From Mitsuokella jalaludinii DSM 13811 (GTDB lineage Bacteria; Bacillota; Negativicutes; Selenomonadales; Selenomonadaceae), in contig NZ_JNKR01000005.1 of NCBI RefSeq assembly GCF_000702905.1, positions 1-64,000 on the forward strand: DNA of 64,000 nucleotides, given 5' to 3'. Shown here in pieces: positions 43,701 through 51,955 of this stretch. Within the stretch, counting starts at the first letter, position 1. Each line of letters starts with the position of its first letter. A program made the translations under genes and the position numbers. The notes under the pieces are model-generated. The model was not told the origin of the DNA. It worked only from the letters and a program-made list of their open reading frames with translations, and searched no databases.

Positions 43701-43903
43701 GCTGTATCCCGCTGGCCATCGCCACGGGTGCCGGTGCTGCAGCGCGTAACGGCATGGGCGTTGCCGTCGTCGGCGGCATGCTCTTCGCGACGGCCATGGG
43801 TATCTTCCTGATTCCTGTGTTCTTCGTCGCCATGGAGTGGATTGCCGCCAAGCTCGGCCTGCTCAAGCAGGAGCGCAAGAAATCCTCGGCTGATTACATG
43901 TAA
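40712..43903 (+). CDS. RND multidrug efflux permease (AcrB/HAE1 type)
   Basis: This 1063-residue proton-driven pump starts FFIHRPIFAIVISLIIVIAG and has the duplicated layout of 12 membrane segments with two large periplasmic loops. The proton-relay pair appears in GLVVDDAIVVIENVE (about residues 405-410) and the conserved Lys in the GLAAKNAILIVEFAK segment (about 950). It starts with TTG 13 bases after the adaptor. The presence of this system shows that the host has an outer membrane. Confidence 0.96.
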   Translation: MSKFFIHRPIFAIVISLIIVIAGSIAATQLPIAQYPQISPPTVSVSTSYTGASAAVVNQTVAQIVEDQVNGTQGMDYMSSTSDDTGRYSLSVTFEVGTDGDMDSVKVQNNVASATSQLPSEVQQVGVTTKKSTNDMAYMMSFYSPDGTYDRAFMKNYATIYLLDKLKRINGVGDVQVFGSDYAMRVWLNPDKLAELGLTVADVSAAIKEQNVQAPAGTVGAMPVNNGQEKQMSGKIEGRLTTPEEFGNVIIKSNGDGQFVRLKDVAKIETGSQSEAIISKFNGYPAVGFGIKLTSDANAMKTISEVRKVFDEAKETLPPGMQMSTIFDSTSYISASIEEVLMTFLEALLLVVFVIFIFLQNWRATIIPLLAVPVSLIGTLGAFIVLDFTINTLTLFAMVLAIGLVVDDAIVVIENVEKHMEEGLMPIDATERAMDEVQGPVVAIAIVLSAVFVPVAFLGGMTGVLYRQFALTIAVSVCLSAFVALTLTPALCAMMLKKHTEKDDEGVLGRFFVKFNNWFERMKRGYVGIVAKFIRHSRLAIIFLLIVSGCAGIIYKNLPSTFVPNEDQGYMFAAVEMPDGTSANRTQAVIDKLNVAMMENVKGLQSTMAITGFSPLSGGSSSSAGMIVVGMKDWSQREDAASSVDAAVRTAFGIGAKVAPEATVIAMNPPALPGLGMTGGWTLQLQDMTGHSETELNDVTKKIVAEANQRPELAGVRSTYSVGSPVVQYEVDREKVKNLGIQLSDVFTAMQVNYGGYQVNDFNRFGRSYKVMLQADNDYRSSTDQMKFIFVKSSKGTMVPLDTLLRPKLTSGPSSISRFNGTRSIQITGQTGNGYSSGQAMNAIKEVVQANAGTGFNIEWSGQSREEAKASNSTMQVLVLSLVFVFLCLAALYESWSVPFAVLLTVPTGIFGALVSEYGLSILEAMFGHQNAGLQDSVYMQIGIIAIIGLAAKNAILIVEFAKVRVDRGMEPVKAAIEAAGLRLRPILMTSFAFIIGCIPLAIATGAGAAARNGMGVAVVGGMLFATAMGIFLIPVFFVAMEWIAAKLGLLKQERKKSSADYM

Positions 43904-43942
43904 TACCGTGCTCCATCGAGCTATCGATGGGCCATTCATAGA

Positions 43943-43977
43943 AGAGACACCTTCCTTGTCAGGAAGGTGCCTCTTTT
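43943..43977 (+). terminator. Intrinsic terminator of the RND operon
   Basis: AGAGACACCTTCCT pairs with AGGAAGGTGCCTCT (one mismatch) around loop TGTC, then TTTT. It lies about 40 bases after the pump stop. Confidence 0.85.
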
Positions 43978-43985
43978 GCTATAAT
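43956..43985 (+). promoter_or_regulatory. Promoter of recA-recX, overlapping the terminator
   Basis: TTGTCA (43956-43961), spanning the terminator loop, is 18 bases from an extended -10 (TGC then TATAAT at 43980-43985). The leader to recA is about 80 bases. No Bacillus-type LexA box (CGAAC-N4-GTTCG) is visible. Confidence 0.7.
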
Positions 43986-44074
43986 GGGAATATACTGACC
44001 CCTATGCTCTGGAATCGAATGAGTCAACATAGATGCGTCAATCCCTATGGTTTGTCATGAAAGGAGAGAACTAC

Positions 44075-45169
44075 ATGGCAGCAGATAAGAAAGAAGCAGC
44101 AAGCAAACAGGAAGCGCTCGAGAACGCGCTGAAGAAGATCGAGAAGGACTTCGGCAAGGGCTCGATCATGCGCCTCGGCGATGCCAAGGCACACATGGAC
44201 ATCGAGGTCATCCCGACGGGCATCCTGCCGCTCGACATCGCCCTCGGCGTTGGCGGCATCCCGCGCGGCCGCATCATCGAGGTCTACGGCCCGGAGTCTT
44301 CCGGTAAGACGACGGTCACCCTGCACATGATCGCTGAGGCACAGAAGAACGGCGGCATCGCCGCCTTCATCGATGCCGAGCATGCGCTTGACCCGGTCTA
44401 CGCCGCGAAACTCGGCGTCAACATCGATGACCTGCTGATCTCCCAGCCGGATACGGGCGAGCAGGCACTCGACATCGTCGACGCGCTCGTACGCAGCGGC
44501 GCCATCGACATCATCGTCGTCGACTCCGTCGCCGCACTCGTGCCGAAGGCCGAGATCGAGGGCGACATGGGCGACAGCCACGTCGGCCTGCAGGCCCGCC
44601 TCATGAGCCAGGCCATGCGCAAGCTCACGGGCATCATCGCGAAGTCCCGCACGGCTGCCATCTTCATCAACCAGATCCGCGAGAAGGTCGGCGTCATGTT
44701 TGGCAACCCGGAGACGACGACGGGCGGCCGTGCGCTGAAGTTCTACTCGTCCGTCCGCCTCGATGTCCGCAAGATCGACACGATCAAGCAGGGCCAGGAT
44801 GTCATCGGCAACCGCACGCGCATCAAGGTCGTCAAGAACAAGGTCGCGCCGCCGTTCCGCACGGCAGAGTTCGACATCATGTACGGCGAGGGTGTCTCGC
44901 GCCTCTCGAGCATCATCGACATGGGCGTCGACCTCGATATCGTCGACAAGAGTGGTGCCTGGTTCTCGTACAACGGCACGCGCCTCGGACAGGGTAAGGA
45001 AAACGCCAAGCAGTCCCTGCGCGACCAGCCGGCCATCTGCGAGGAGATCGAGGCCAAGATCCGCGCCAAGCTGCTCGAGAACCCCGAGGCGGGCGATTCG
45101 CTCAAGCAGGCTGAGGCCGAGGCAGAGCGCGAGCAGGGCGAGGGCGCCCAGGCGGATGACGAAGCATGA
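44075..45169 (+). CDS. recA: Recombinase A
   Basis: RecA forms filaments on single-stranded DNA for strand exchange and SOS signalling. The 364-residue protein has the Walker [10 protein letters not shown] (about 69), the [18 protein letters not shown] segment, loop L2 around [16 protein letters not shown] and an acidic tail. The ATG at 44075 follows AAGGAGAG; an in-frame ATG upstream at 44033 has no ribosome site. It overlaps recX by an ATGA. Confidence 0.98.
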   Translation: MAADKKEAASKQEALENALKKIEKDFGKGSIMRLGDAKAHMDIEVIPTGILPLDIALGVGGIPRGRIIEVYGPESSGKTTVTLHMIAEAQKNGGIAAFIDAEHALDPVYAAKLGVNIDDLLISQPDTGEQALDIVDALVRSGAIDIIVVDSVAALVPKAEIEGDMGDSHVGLQARLMSQAMRKLTGIIAKSRTAAIFINQIREKVGVMFGNPETTTGGRALKFYSSVRLDVRKIDTIKQGQDVIGNRTRIKVVKNKVAPPFRTAEFDIMYGEGVSRLSSIIDMGVDLDIVDKSGAWFSYNGTRLGQGKENAKQSLRDQPAICEEIEAKIRAKLLENPEAGDSLKQAEAEAEREQGEGAQADDEA

Positions 45170-45759
45170 TGTACCGCAGCTACCACGCGAGCCCGCCATC
45201 TGACGAAGAGCAGCCGCGTCCGCGCCGCCGCACGCGCAGAGGGCGCACGAGAAGGGCGGAGGCAGGCGATGGGGAAGCCGTCGAGAAAACGAAGAAGCCG
45301 GAGAAGACGGCACTCGTAGCTGCTGTCGACATCCTCGCGCGCCAGGAGTACAGCGAGGCCAAGCTCTCGGAGAAGCTCGCGCGCAAGGGATACGGTGAGG
45401 AGGAGATCGCGGGCGCCATCGCGCGCCTCAAGGAGCGCCACTACCTCAACGATGCCGATGCGTGCGCACGCCAGTTTGCCTTTCTCTACACGGAGAGCCG
45501 CAACTCCGTGCGCCAGATCTGCCTCAAGCTCCGCCAGCGTGGCTTCACCAAGGAAGACATCGACGCCTGTCGGCCACGAGACATCTATGAGCGCGAGAAA
45601 CAGGCTGCCCTGCGCGTGCTCACCCTCAAGTACCCGCGCGACGCCGAGCGCCAGAAGATGATGGCCAATCTCTACCAAAAGGGATTTGAAGCAGGAACCG
45701 CGAGGGATGCTGTCGAAACATATAAGAGTCAGGGCGTTCCCGAGGACGGAACGTCCTGA
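45166..45759 (+). CDS. recX: RecA regulator RecX
   Basis: RecX inhibits RecA filament growth. The 197-residue protein has a basic, disordered N terminus ([15 protein letters not shown]) and then three-helix RecX repeats ([24 protein letters not shown], the [16 protein letters not shown] segment). It overlaps recA, so the ratio is translationally coupled. Two adjacent ATG codons (45166, 45169) are possible starts. Confidence 0.92.
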   Translation: MMYRSYHASPPSDEEQPRPRRRTRRGRTRRAEAGDGEAVEKTKKPEKTALVAAVDILARQEYSEAKLSEKLARKGYGEEEIAGAIARLKERHYLNDADACARQFAFLYTESRNSVRQICLKLRQRGFTKEDIDACRPRDIYEREKQAALRVLTLKYPRDAERQKMMANLYQKGFEAGTARDAVETYKSQGVPEDGTS

Positions 45760-45826
45760 TATAAACATGCTTCCAGCACCGTACGCGCTTCCTGCCGTGC
45801 GGATACCACAAGAAATGAGGGATTCC

Positions 45827-46300
45827 ATGGGACGCCTTAACGTTCGCTTTGATGCGCAGAGCCTGCGCGAAATGTTCTTCAACTGCCAGGGCAGGCTGAA
45901 CCGCAAGCCGTTCATCCTGCGCCTGTTCGGTGTCATCTTCTTCTGCACCTTTGTCGCCATGCTGCTCTACACGCTGTTCTACAGCGGCTTCGGCAGCAAG
46001 ACGGTCGCCGACGGGGCGGCCATCGTGATTTCTATCGTCGAGGTCATCGCCATCTACACACTCGTCGTGCGCCGGCTCCATGACCTCGGCATGGGACAGC
46101 CGCTGGCCATCGTCTACCTCGTCATCGCCATCCTGCAGCCGTTCTTCTTCCGCCTGATCGCGGACCTGCCCGAGGACAGCATGGAAGCACAAGTCGTGCA
46201 GGCGCTCAACCTCTTCACGATGCTCCTGATCGTCTGCCTCATGCTGATTCGCGGCAAGCAAGGCCCGAACCAGTATGGCGAAGACCCGCTGGAGAACTGA
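45827..46300 (+). CDS. DUF805 family membrane protein
   Basis: This 157-residue inner-membrane protein has the DUF805 pattern: the GRLNRKPFILR start of the domain, four hydrophobic segments and the RRLHDLGMGQ motif between the second and third. The role of the family is unknown. The ATG at 45827 follows GAGGG by 6 bases and lies 67 bases after recX, so it may share the recA transcript. A terminator follows. Confidence 0.85.
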   Translation: MGRLNVRFDAQSLREMFFNCQGRLNRKPFILRLFGVIFFCTFVAMLLYTLFYSGFGSKTVADGAAIVISIVEVIAIYTLVVRRLHDLGMGQPLAIVYLVIAILQPFFFRLIADLPEDSMEAQVVQALNLFTMLLIVCLMLIRGKQGPNQYGEDPLEN

Positions 46301-46314
46301 ATAACCGATACGTT

Positions 46315-46342
46315 ACGCCGCCAGTTGCGGCGTTTCTTTTTT
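46315..46342 (+). terminator. Intrinsic terminator after the DUF805 gene
   Basis: ACGCCGC pairs with GCGGCGT around loop CAGTT, followed by TTCTTTTTT. Confidence 0.85.
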
Positions 46343-46361
46343 GCCGCGCCTATGCTATAAT
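46333..46361 (+). promoter_or_regulatory. Promoter of guaA, starting in the terminator T tract
   Basis: An extended -10 (TGC then TATAAT at 46356-46361) has TTTCTT (46333-46338) at 17 bases, the latter inside the terminator's T run. Confidence 0.6.
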
Positions 46362-46397
46362 TTGAAGAAAGTAGGTTTTTATTTGGGAGGAAAAAAA

Positions 46398-47954
<1,557 letters not shown>

Positions 47955-48011
47955 GTTTTTGAAACTCCGAACCCGTTGCGGCACAACGATTTTGCGGTTT
48001 TATATCTCTCT

Positions 48012-48031
48012 TTTGATAACGATTTGATAAC
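48012..48031 (+). repeat. Left arm-type integrase sites, two TTTGATAAC repeats
   Basis: TTTGATAAC occurs at 48012-48020 and 48023-48031 with an 11-bp period, one DNA turn, about 60 bases inside the left end. The same 9-mer occurs inside the right end. Confidence 0.65.
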
Positions 48032-48122
48032 GCTCCCCATAGGCCGTATCATTCTGTATCCCCAGTGGATTGCGGGTAAAGAATGTTCTTTTGCGGCTTA
48101 TAAGTGAGGACAACCATATTAG

Positions 48123-48160
48123 AAAGCCCTTACCGATGGCAACGTCGGTAAGGGCTTTTG
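48123..48160 (-). terminator. Bidirectional terminator after the XRE gene
   Basis: AAAGCCCTTACCGA pairs with TCGGTAAGGGCTTTT around a TGGCAACG loop. On the minus strand it ends the regulator transcript before attL; on the plus strand it would block read-through from guaA. Confidence 0.85.
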
Positions 48161-48164
48161 CTGT

Positions 48165-48698
48165 CTATTCATCAGTATCGGGGCTATCTTTGAGTGCATC
48201 CACCAGGAAATCACTCAATTCCTGTGAGGGAACTTTTGCCCACCGCAGGGTGGTGTCGTACTTGGGGTAGTTGTACCGCCAGCGGTCATAGTCCTCCCTG
48301 GTGATCTCCCCGGCCTCCAGCTTCTTGGCCTGCTCCGCCCAGGCGGACAGCATATCAAGCATATTGGCATAGGTCTTGCCTTTGGATTTGTCCAGACGCA
48401 GACAAACCTCGCCGTCAATCTCCCCAATAGTCAGCCCCCGAATATCCTCCAAAGCAAAGAGGGTGTGCATCAGGCCGATGTCGGTATCTATGTCAGGGAC
48501 GGTCAGGGCATCAGGGGAAATATCAAAGAAGTCAGCCAGGGTCTTTGTCAGGTCGGCCTTGGGGGTGCGGCTCCCGGTTTCATACTGTGCCATACGCACA
48601 TCGGCGGAGCGTTCCGGGAAACCCACCACCATGCCAAGATACTTCTGTGTGATGCCCTTCATGTTGCGGAAGAAACGAATACGTTCACCAATCGCCAT
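48165..48698 (-). CDS. XRE-type helix-turn-helix regulator of the element
   Basis: This 177-residue protein has an N-terminal Cro/CI helix-turn-helix (IGERIRFFRNMKGITQKYLGM, then AQYETGSRTPK and LADFFDISPDAL) and a C-terminal domain of unknown type with DYDRWRYNYPKYD. It is divergent from xis-int and probably controls excision. GGAG lies 9 bases before the ATG at 48698; a longer frame from 48764 has no good site. Confidence 0.88.
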   Translation of the reverse strand: MAIGERIRFFRNMKGITQKYLGMVVGFPERSADVRMAQYETGSRTPKADLTKTLADFFDISPDALTVPDIDTDIGLMHTLFALEDIRGLTIGEIDGEVCLRLDKSKGKTYANMLDMLSAWAEQAKKLEAGEITREDYDRWRYNYPKYDTTLRWAKVPSQELSDFLVDALKDSPDTDE

Positions 48699-48735
48699 AA
48701 CTGCCAACTCCAATCTATGTAATGGGGACACTTGA

Positions 48736-48764
48736 AGTATAACAGATATGTTTAGACCAGTCAA
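48736..48764 (-). promoter_or_regulatory. Promoter of the XRE regulator
   Basis: On the minus strand TTGACT (48759-48764) and TATACT (48736-48741) have a 17-base spacer. Confidence 0.75.
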
Positions 48765-48808
48765 GAGAAAAATAAATAAATTTGTTTATATTTTCTCGTT
48801 GGAAGGTC

Positions 48809-48837
48809 TTGACATAACGGAATAGAGTTAGTATAAT
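48809..48837 (+). promoter_or_regulatory. Promoter of the xis-int operon
   Basis: TTGACA (48809-48814) and TATAAT (48832-48837) are consensus with a 17-base spacer. An AT-rich 45-bp segment separates it from the divergent regulator promoter. Confidence 0.85.
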
Positions 48838-48887
48838 AGGACTACGTTAAGCAAATAGCGTTAAATCAAAAGAAAGGAGGAATCCAT

Positions 48888-49076
48888 ATGGAGAACAGAT
48901 TCATCCGGGCGGAAGAAGTTGCGGACGAGCTGGGTGTATCGAAGCCCTACGCCTATAAACTCATCCGGCAGCTCAACGAAGAATTGAAGGACAAGGGCTT
49001 CATCACCATCGCAGGGCGGGTCAACCGCCAGTATTTCAACGAACGGCTCTACGGGGCCAGAAAGGAAGGGAACTAA
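48888..49076 (+). CDS. xis: Excisionase-like helix-turn-helix protein
   Basis: This 62-residue protein has a MerR/excisionase-type winged helix (FIRAEEVADELGVSKPYAYKLIRQLNEEL). Such proteins sit before integrases of Firmicute conjugative and mobilizable elements and direct excision. It follows AAAGGAGG and ends directly at the integrase start. The symbol is by position and type. Confidence 0.8.
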   Translation: MENRFIRAEEVADELGVSKPYAYKLIRQLNEELKDKGFITIAGRVNRQYFNERLYGARKEGN

Positions 49077-50153
49077 ATGCCAGTCTTTAAGGACGAAGCA
49101 AGAGGAACATGGTACGTCATGGTGCGGTATCAGGACTGGACGGGGGAGCGCAAACAGAAGTGCAAGCGTGGCTTTGCCACCAAACGGGAGGCCCAGGAGT
49201 GGGAGCGCAGTTTCCAGATGCAGACCTCCGGCGACCTGGATATGACCTTTGAAGCCTTTACCGAGCTTTACACCAAGGATATGAAACCCCGGCTCAAGGA
49301 GAACACCTGGCTGACCAAGGAGAACATCATCCAGAAGAAAATTCTGCCCTACTTTGGCAAGCGGAAGATTAGCGAGATCACCACCAAGGACGTGATCGCA
49401 TGGCAGAACGAGTTGCTGGCCTACCGGGACGAGAAGCGCAAGCCCTACTCGGCTACCTACCTCAAAACCCTGCACAACCAGCTTAGCGCCATCTTCAATC
49501 ACGCTGTCCGCTTCTATGAGCTGCGCTCCAATCCCGCCGCCAAGGCTGGGAACATGGGGTCAGAGGAACGGAAGGAAATGCTGTTCTGGACGAAAGCGGA
49601 GTACCAGAAGTTTGCAGATGCCATGATGGACAAGCCCGTTTCCTACTACGCCTTTGAAATGCTCTACTGGTGTGGTATTCGGGAGGGGGAACTGCTGGCC
49701 CTGACCCCGGCAGACTTTGACTTTGAGGCCGGGACGGTGAAAATCAGCAAGTCCTATCAGCGGCTCCACGGCAAGGACGTCATTACCACGCCAAAGACGA
49801 AGAAAAGCAACCGCACCATTAAAATGCCCAACTTCCTCTGTGACGAGATGAAGGATTACCTGGGGATGCTCTACGGTATCAAGAAGAAGGAGCGCATTTT
49901 CACCATCACGAAAAGCTATCTCCACCATGAGATGGACAGAGGGGCGAAGTCGGCAGGGGTCAAGCGTATCAGAATCCACGACCTCCGGCATTCGCACATC
50001 TCACTTCTGATTGACATGGGCTTCTCCGCTGTGGCGATTGCTGACCGTGTGGGGCATGAGAGTATCGAGATCACCTATCGCTATGCCCACCTGTTTCCGT
50101 CCAAGCAGACGGAAATGGCAGACAAATTGGACTTTGAAAGGATGGGAGCGTAA
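49077..50153 (+). CDS. int: Tyrosine recombinase (integrase)
   Basis: This 358-residue phage-type integrase has an N-terminal arm-binding domain (1-55, RGTWYVMVRYQDWTGERKQKCKRGF), a SAM-like core-binding domain (about 60-150) and the catalytic domain with Arg in WCGIREGEL, HDLRHSH (His and Arg), GHESIEITYRYAHL (His and the nucleophile Tyr). It should recombine the guaA 3' end with the element. The arm-binding domain fits the TTTGATAAC repeats at both ends. It overlaps the next gene by 1 base. Confidence 0.95.
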   Translation: MPVFKDEARGTWYVMVRYQDWTGERKQKCKRGFATKREAQEWERSFQMQTSGDLDMTFEAFTELYTKDMKPRLKENTWLTKENIIQKKILPYFGKRKISEITTKDVIAWQNELLAYRDEKRKPYSATYLKTLHNQLSAIFNHAVRFYELRSNPAAKAGNMGSEERKEMLFWTKAEYQKFADAMMDKPVSYYAFEMLYWCGIREGELLALTPADFDFEAGTVKISKSYQRLHGKDVITTPKTKKSNRTIKMPNFLCDEMKDYLGMLYGIKKKERIFTITKSYLHHEMDRGAKSAGVKRIRIHDLRHSHISLLIDMGFSAVAIADRVGHESIEITYRYAHLFPSKQTEMADKLDFERMGA

Positions 50154-50473
50154 TGTCAGCTAAGAATTTGGACACTCACAACCGCTGGAGGAACAAGACC
50201 GTGGCCTTCCGGGTATCCCCGGAGGAAAACAAGCAGATTGACGCCGCTGTGCGGCTCTCTGGCCTGACGAAGCAGGACTACATCACCCGGCGGCTCTTAG
50301 ACCGGGCCGTGGTGGTGCAGGGCAATCCCAGGGTCTACAAGGCCCTGCGTGACCAACTCGCCGCCGTCCTGGGGGAACTGCGGCGCATTGAGGCCGGGGG
50401 CGACGTGGGGGATGAACTTCTCGCCACCATTGACCTTATCTCAGTGACGCTGGGCGGCATGAAGGAGGATTGA
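50153..50473 (+). CDS. Ribbon-helix-helix mobilization accessory protein (MobC-like)
   Basis: This 106-residue protein has a ribbon-helix-helix start (KTVAFRVSPEENKQIDAAVRLSGLTKQDYITRRLLD) and a helical C terminus, like MobC-type relaxosome proteins that help the relaxase open oriT. It overlaps int by one base. A role as a plasmid-type regulator is also possible. Confidence 0.7.
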   Translation: MSAKNLDTHNRWRNKTVAFRVSPEENKQIDAAVRLSGLTKQDYITRRLLDRAVVVQGNPRVYKALRDQLAAVLGELRRIEAGGDVGDELLATIDLISVTLGGMKED

Positions 50474-50480
50474 TAGATTG

Positions 50481-51635
50481 ATGGATTCCAGAGAAACGAA
50501 AAGGACTGTCCCGGTTCCGTCTGTTGGCGCAGACGGGGAACAGCCCAATTCTCAAACAACTACCCAAAGTATAGCAGAGGAAACGGCTGAAAACAACCCC
50601 CAAGAGAAAGATTTAGAGGAAATGCTCCGGGATATGCGGCGCATGAACGACCCAGCCTACCTCCACACAGTTTCCATGAACGACCTTTACCAGAACATCT
50701 ACCAGAGCAGACCGCCCGTAATAGACGGTCTGCTCTACCCTGGGACGTACCTCTTTGCGGGAGCGCCCAAGGTGGGCAAGTCGTTCCTGATGGCCCAGCT
50801 TGCCTACCATGTCAGCATGGGCCTCCCCCTGTGGGGCTACCCTGTCCACAAGGGGACTGTCCTCTATCTGGCGTTGGAGGACGACCACCGCCGCTTGCAG
50901 GGGCGGCTATACCGAATGTTCGGCACAGAGGGCACCGACAATCTGCTCTTTGCGGTCTACGCCAAACAGCTTGGCGTTGGCCTGGAGGAACAGCTAAAGA
51001 AGTTCGTCCGGGAACACCCGAACACCAAGCTGATTATCATTGACACCCTCCAGAAAATCCGGGAGGCTGGTGGGGATAAGTACAGCTACGCCAACGATTA
51101 CGAGGTGGTGGGTAAGCTGAAACGCCTTGCCGATGATTGCGGCGTCTGCCTCCTGCTGGTACACCACACTCGAAAGCAACAGGCAGATGACAAATTCGAT
51201 ATGATCTCCGGCACCAACGGTCTGCTGGGAGCGGCGGACGGGGCCTTTCTTCTTCAAAAGGAGAAGCGGACAGACGGCAGCGCCGTTCTGGACGTGGCCG
51301 GGCGTGACCAGCAAGACCAGCGATTCTATCTTACCAGGGACAAGGAACGGCTGATATGGACGCTGGAGCGTACGGAAACGGAGGCATGGACAGAGCCGCC
51401 CGACCCGGTGCTGGAGGCCATAGCCGCCCTTGTGACGGCGGAGAAGCCGACCTGGGGTGGTACGGCCACCGAGCTGGTAGCGGCGCTCCAGACCGACATG
51501 AAGCCCAACGCCCTGGCGATGCGGCTAAACGTCCGGGCCGGGAAGCTGCTGATAGACTACCACATCCGCTATGAGAACAGCAGGAGCCACGCCGGGAGAA
51601 GTATCAGCCTGACGCTGGAACCGTCCCAGGCGTGA
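50481..51635 (+). CDS. AAA ATPase, RepA/DnaB-like (KaiC-fold) helicase-type protein
   Basis: This protein of about 384 residues has a disordered N terminus, then a RecA-fold ATPase: Walker A in FAGAPKVGKSFLMAQLAYHV, YLALEDDHRRLQGRL, Walker B in LIIIDTLQKIRE, and a VHHTRKQ segment, followed by a winged-helix-like C terminus. It resembles RepA of RSF1010-type plasmids, a replicative helicase, and ATPases common in mobilizable elements. The iteron array lies at its 3' end. ATG 50481 or TTG 50478 may be the start. Confidence 0.82.
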   Translation: MDSRETKRTVPVPSVGADGEQPNSQTTTQSIAEETAENNPQEKDLEEMLRDMRRMNDPAYLHTVSMNDLYQNIYQSRPPVIDGLLYPGTYLFAGAPKVGKSFLMAQLAYHVSMGLPLWGYPVHKGTVLYLALEDDHRRLQGRLYRMFGTEGTDNLLFAVYAKQLGVGLEEQLKKFVREHPNTKLIIIDTLQKIREAGGDKYSYANDYEVVGKLKRLADDCGVCLLLVHHTRKQQADDKFDMISGTNGLLGAADGAFLLQKEKRTDGSAVLDVAGRDQQDQRFYLTRDKERLIWTLERTETEAWTEPPDPVLEAIAALVTAEKPTWGGTATELVAALQTDMKPNALAMRLNVRAGKLLIDYHIRYENSRSHAGRSISLTLEPSQA

Positions 51636-51717
51636 CGACCGTGACGGCTGTGACGGCTTTTTTGAGAGTGGCGGCGGTGTCTGAAACATCGTCACGGTCG
51701 TCACGGCTGTCACGGGG
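51632..51717. repeat. Two oppositely oriented sets of three 9-bp iterons
   Basis: GTGACGACC, GTGACGGCT, GTGACGGCT run at 51632-51658 and GTCACGGTC, GTCACGGCT, GTCACGGGG at 51691-51717, each set in tandem at 9-bp period. The second set is the inverted type (GTCAC versus GTGAC). The first repeat overlaps the ATPase stop codon. Such arrays are typical of replication origins or of regulator binding sites. Confidence 0.75.
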
Positions 51718-51745
51718 AGCAGCAAAGTTTAGGCGGGGTGCAGGG

Positions 51746-51808
51746 TGCCCTTTTCAAAGGGCGGCCCTGCTGGGGGAGGCAACCGCAGTTGCCGGGGGCA
51801 AAGCCCCC
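51746..51808. repeat. Cluster of three hairpins before oriT
   Basis: GCCCTTT/AAAGGGC (51747-51762), GGCAAC/GTTGCC (51778-51793) and GGGGGC/GCCCCC (51794-51808) lie in a row. The 320-base gap 51636-51955 holds iterons, these hairpins and oriT and no gene. Confidence 0.65.
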
Positions 51809-51854
51809 ACACCCCCTCGGAGAGCCCACGACACTTTGCAGACCGAAGGGATGA

Positions 51855-51893
51855 AAGTGTCATAGTGGGTTATTACACTTCCTGCAGGAAGTG
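51855..51893 (+). other. oriT: MOBV-type origin of transfer with predicted nic site
   Basis: AAGTGT (51855-51860) and ACACTT (51875-51880) flank TAGTGGG-TTA, closely matching the MOBV nic region TAGTGTG-TTA of pMV158. Cleavage would fall between 51869 and 51870. An 18-bp perfect palindrome, CACTTCCTG/CAGGAAGTG (51876-51893), overlaps the right arm. The MobV relaxase gene starts 63 bases later. Confidence 0.8.
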
Positions 51894-51955
51894 CCTCCCC
51901 CGAACCCCCGTCCTCTTTCAACAACCCAACATCTGAAACAGGAGGATTTTTGCCT

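Noticed and set aside
43986-44074. A LexA (SOS) box before recA.
   Set aside because: No CGAAC-N4-GTTCG or close variant is present between the promoter and the recA start.
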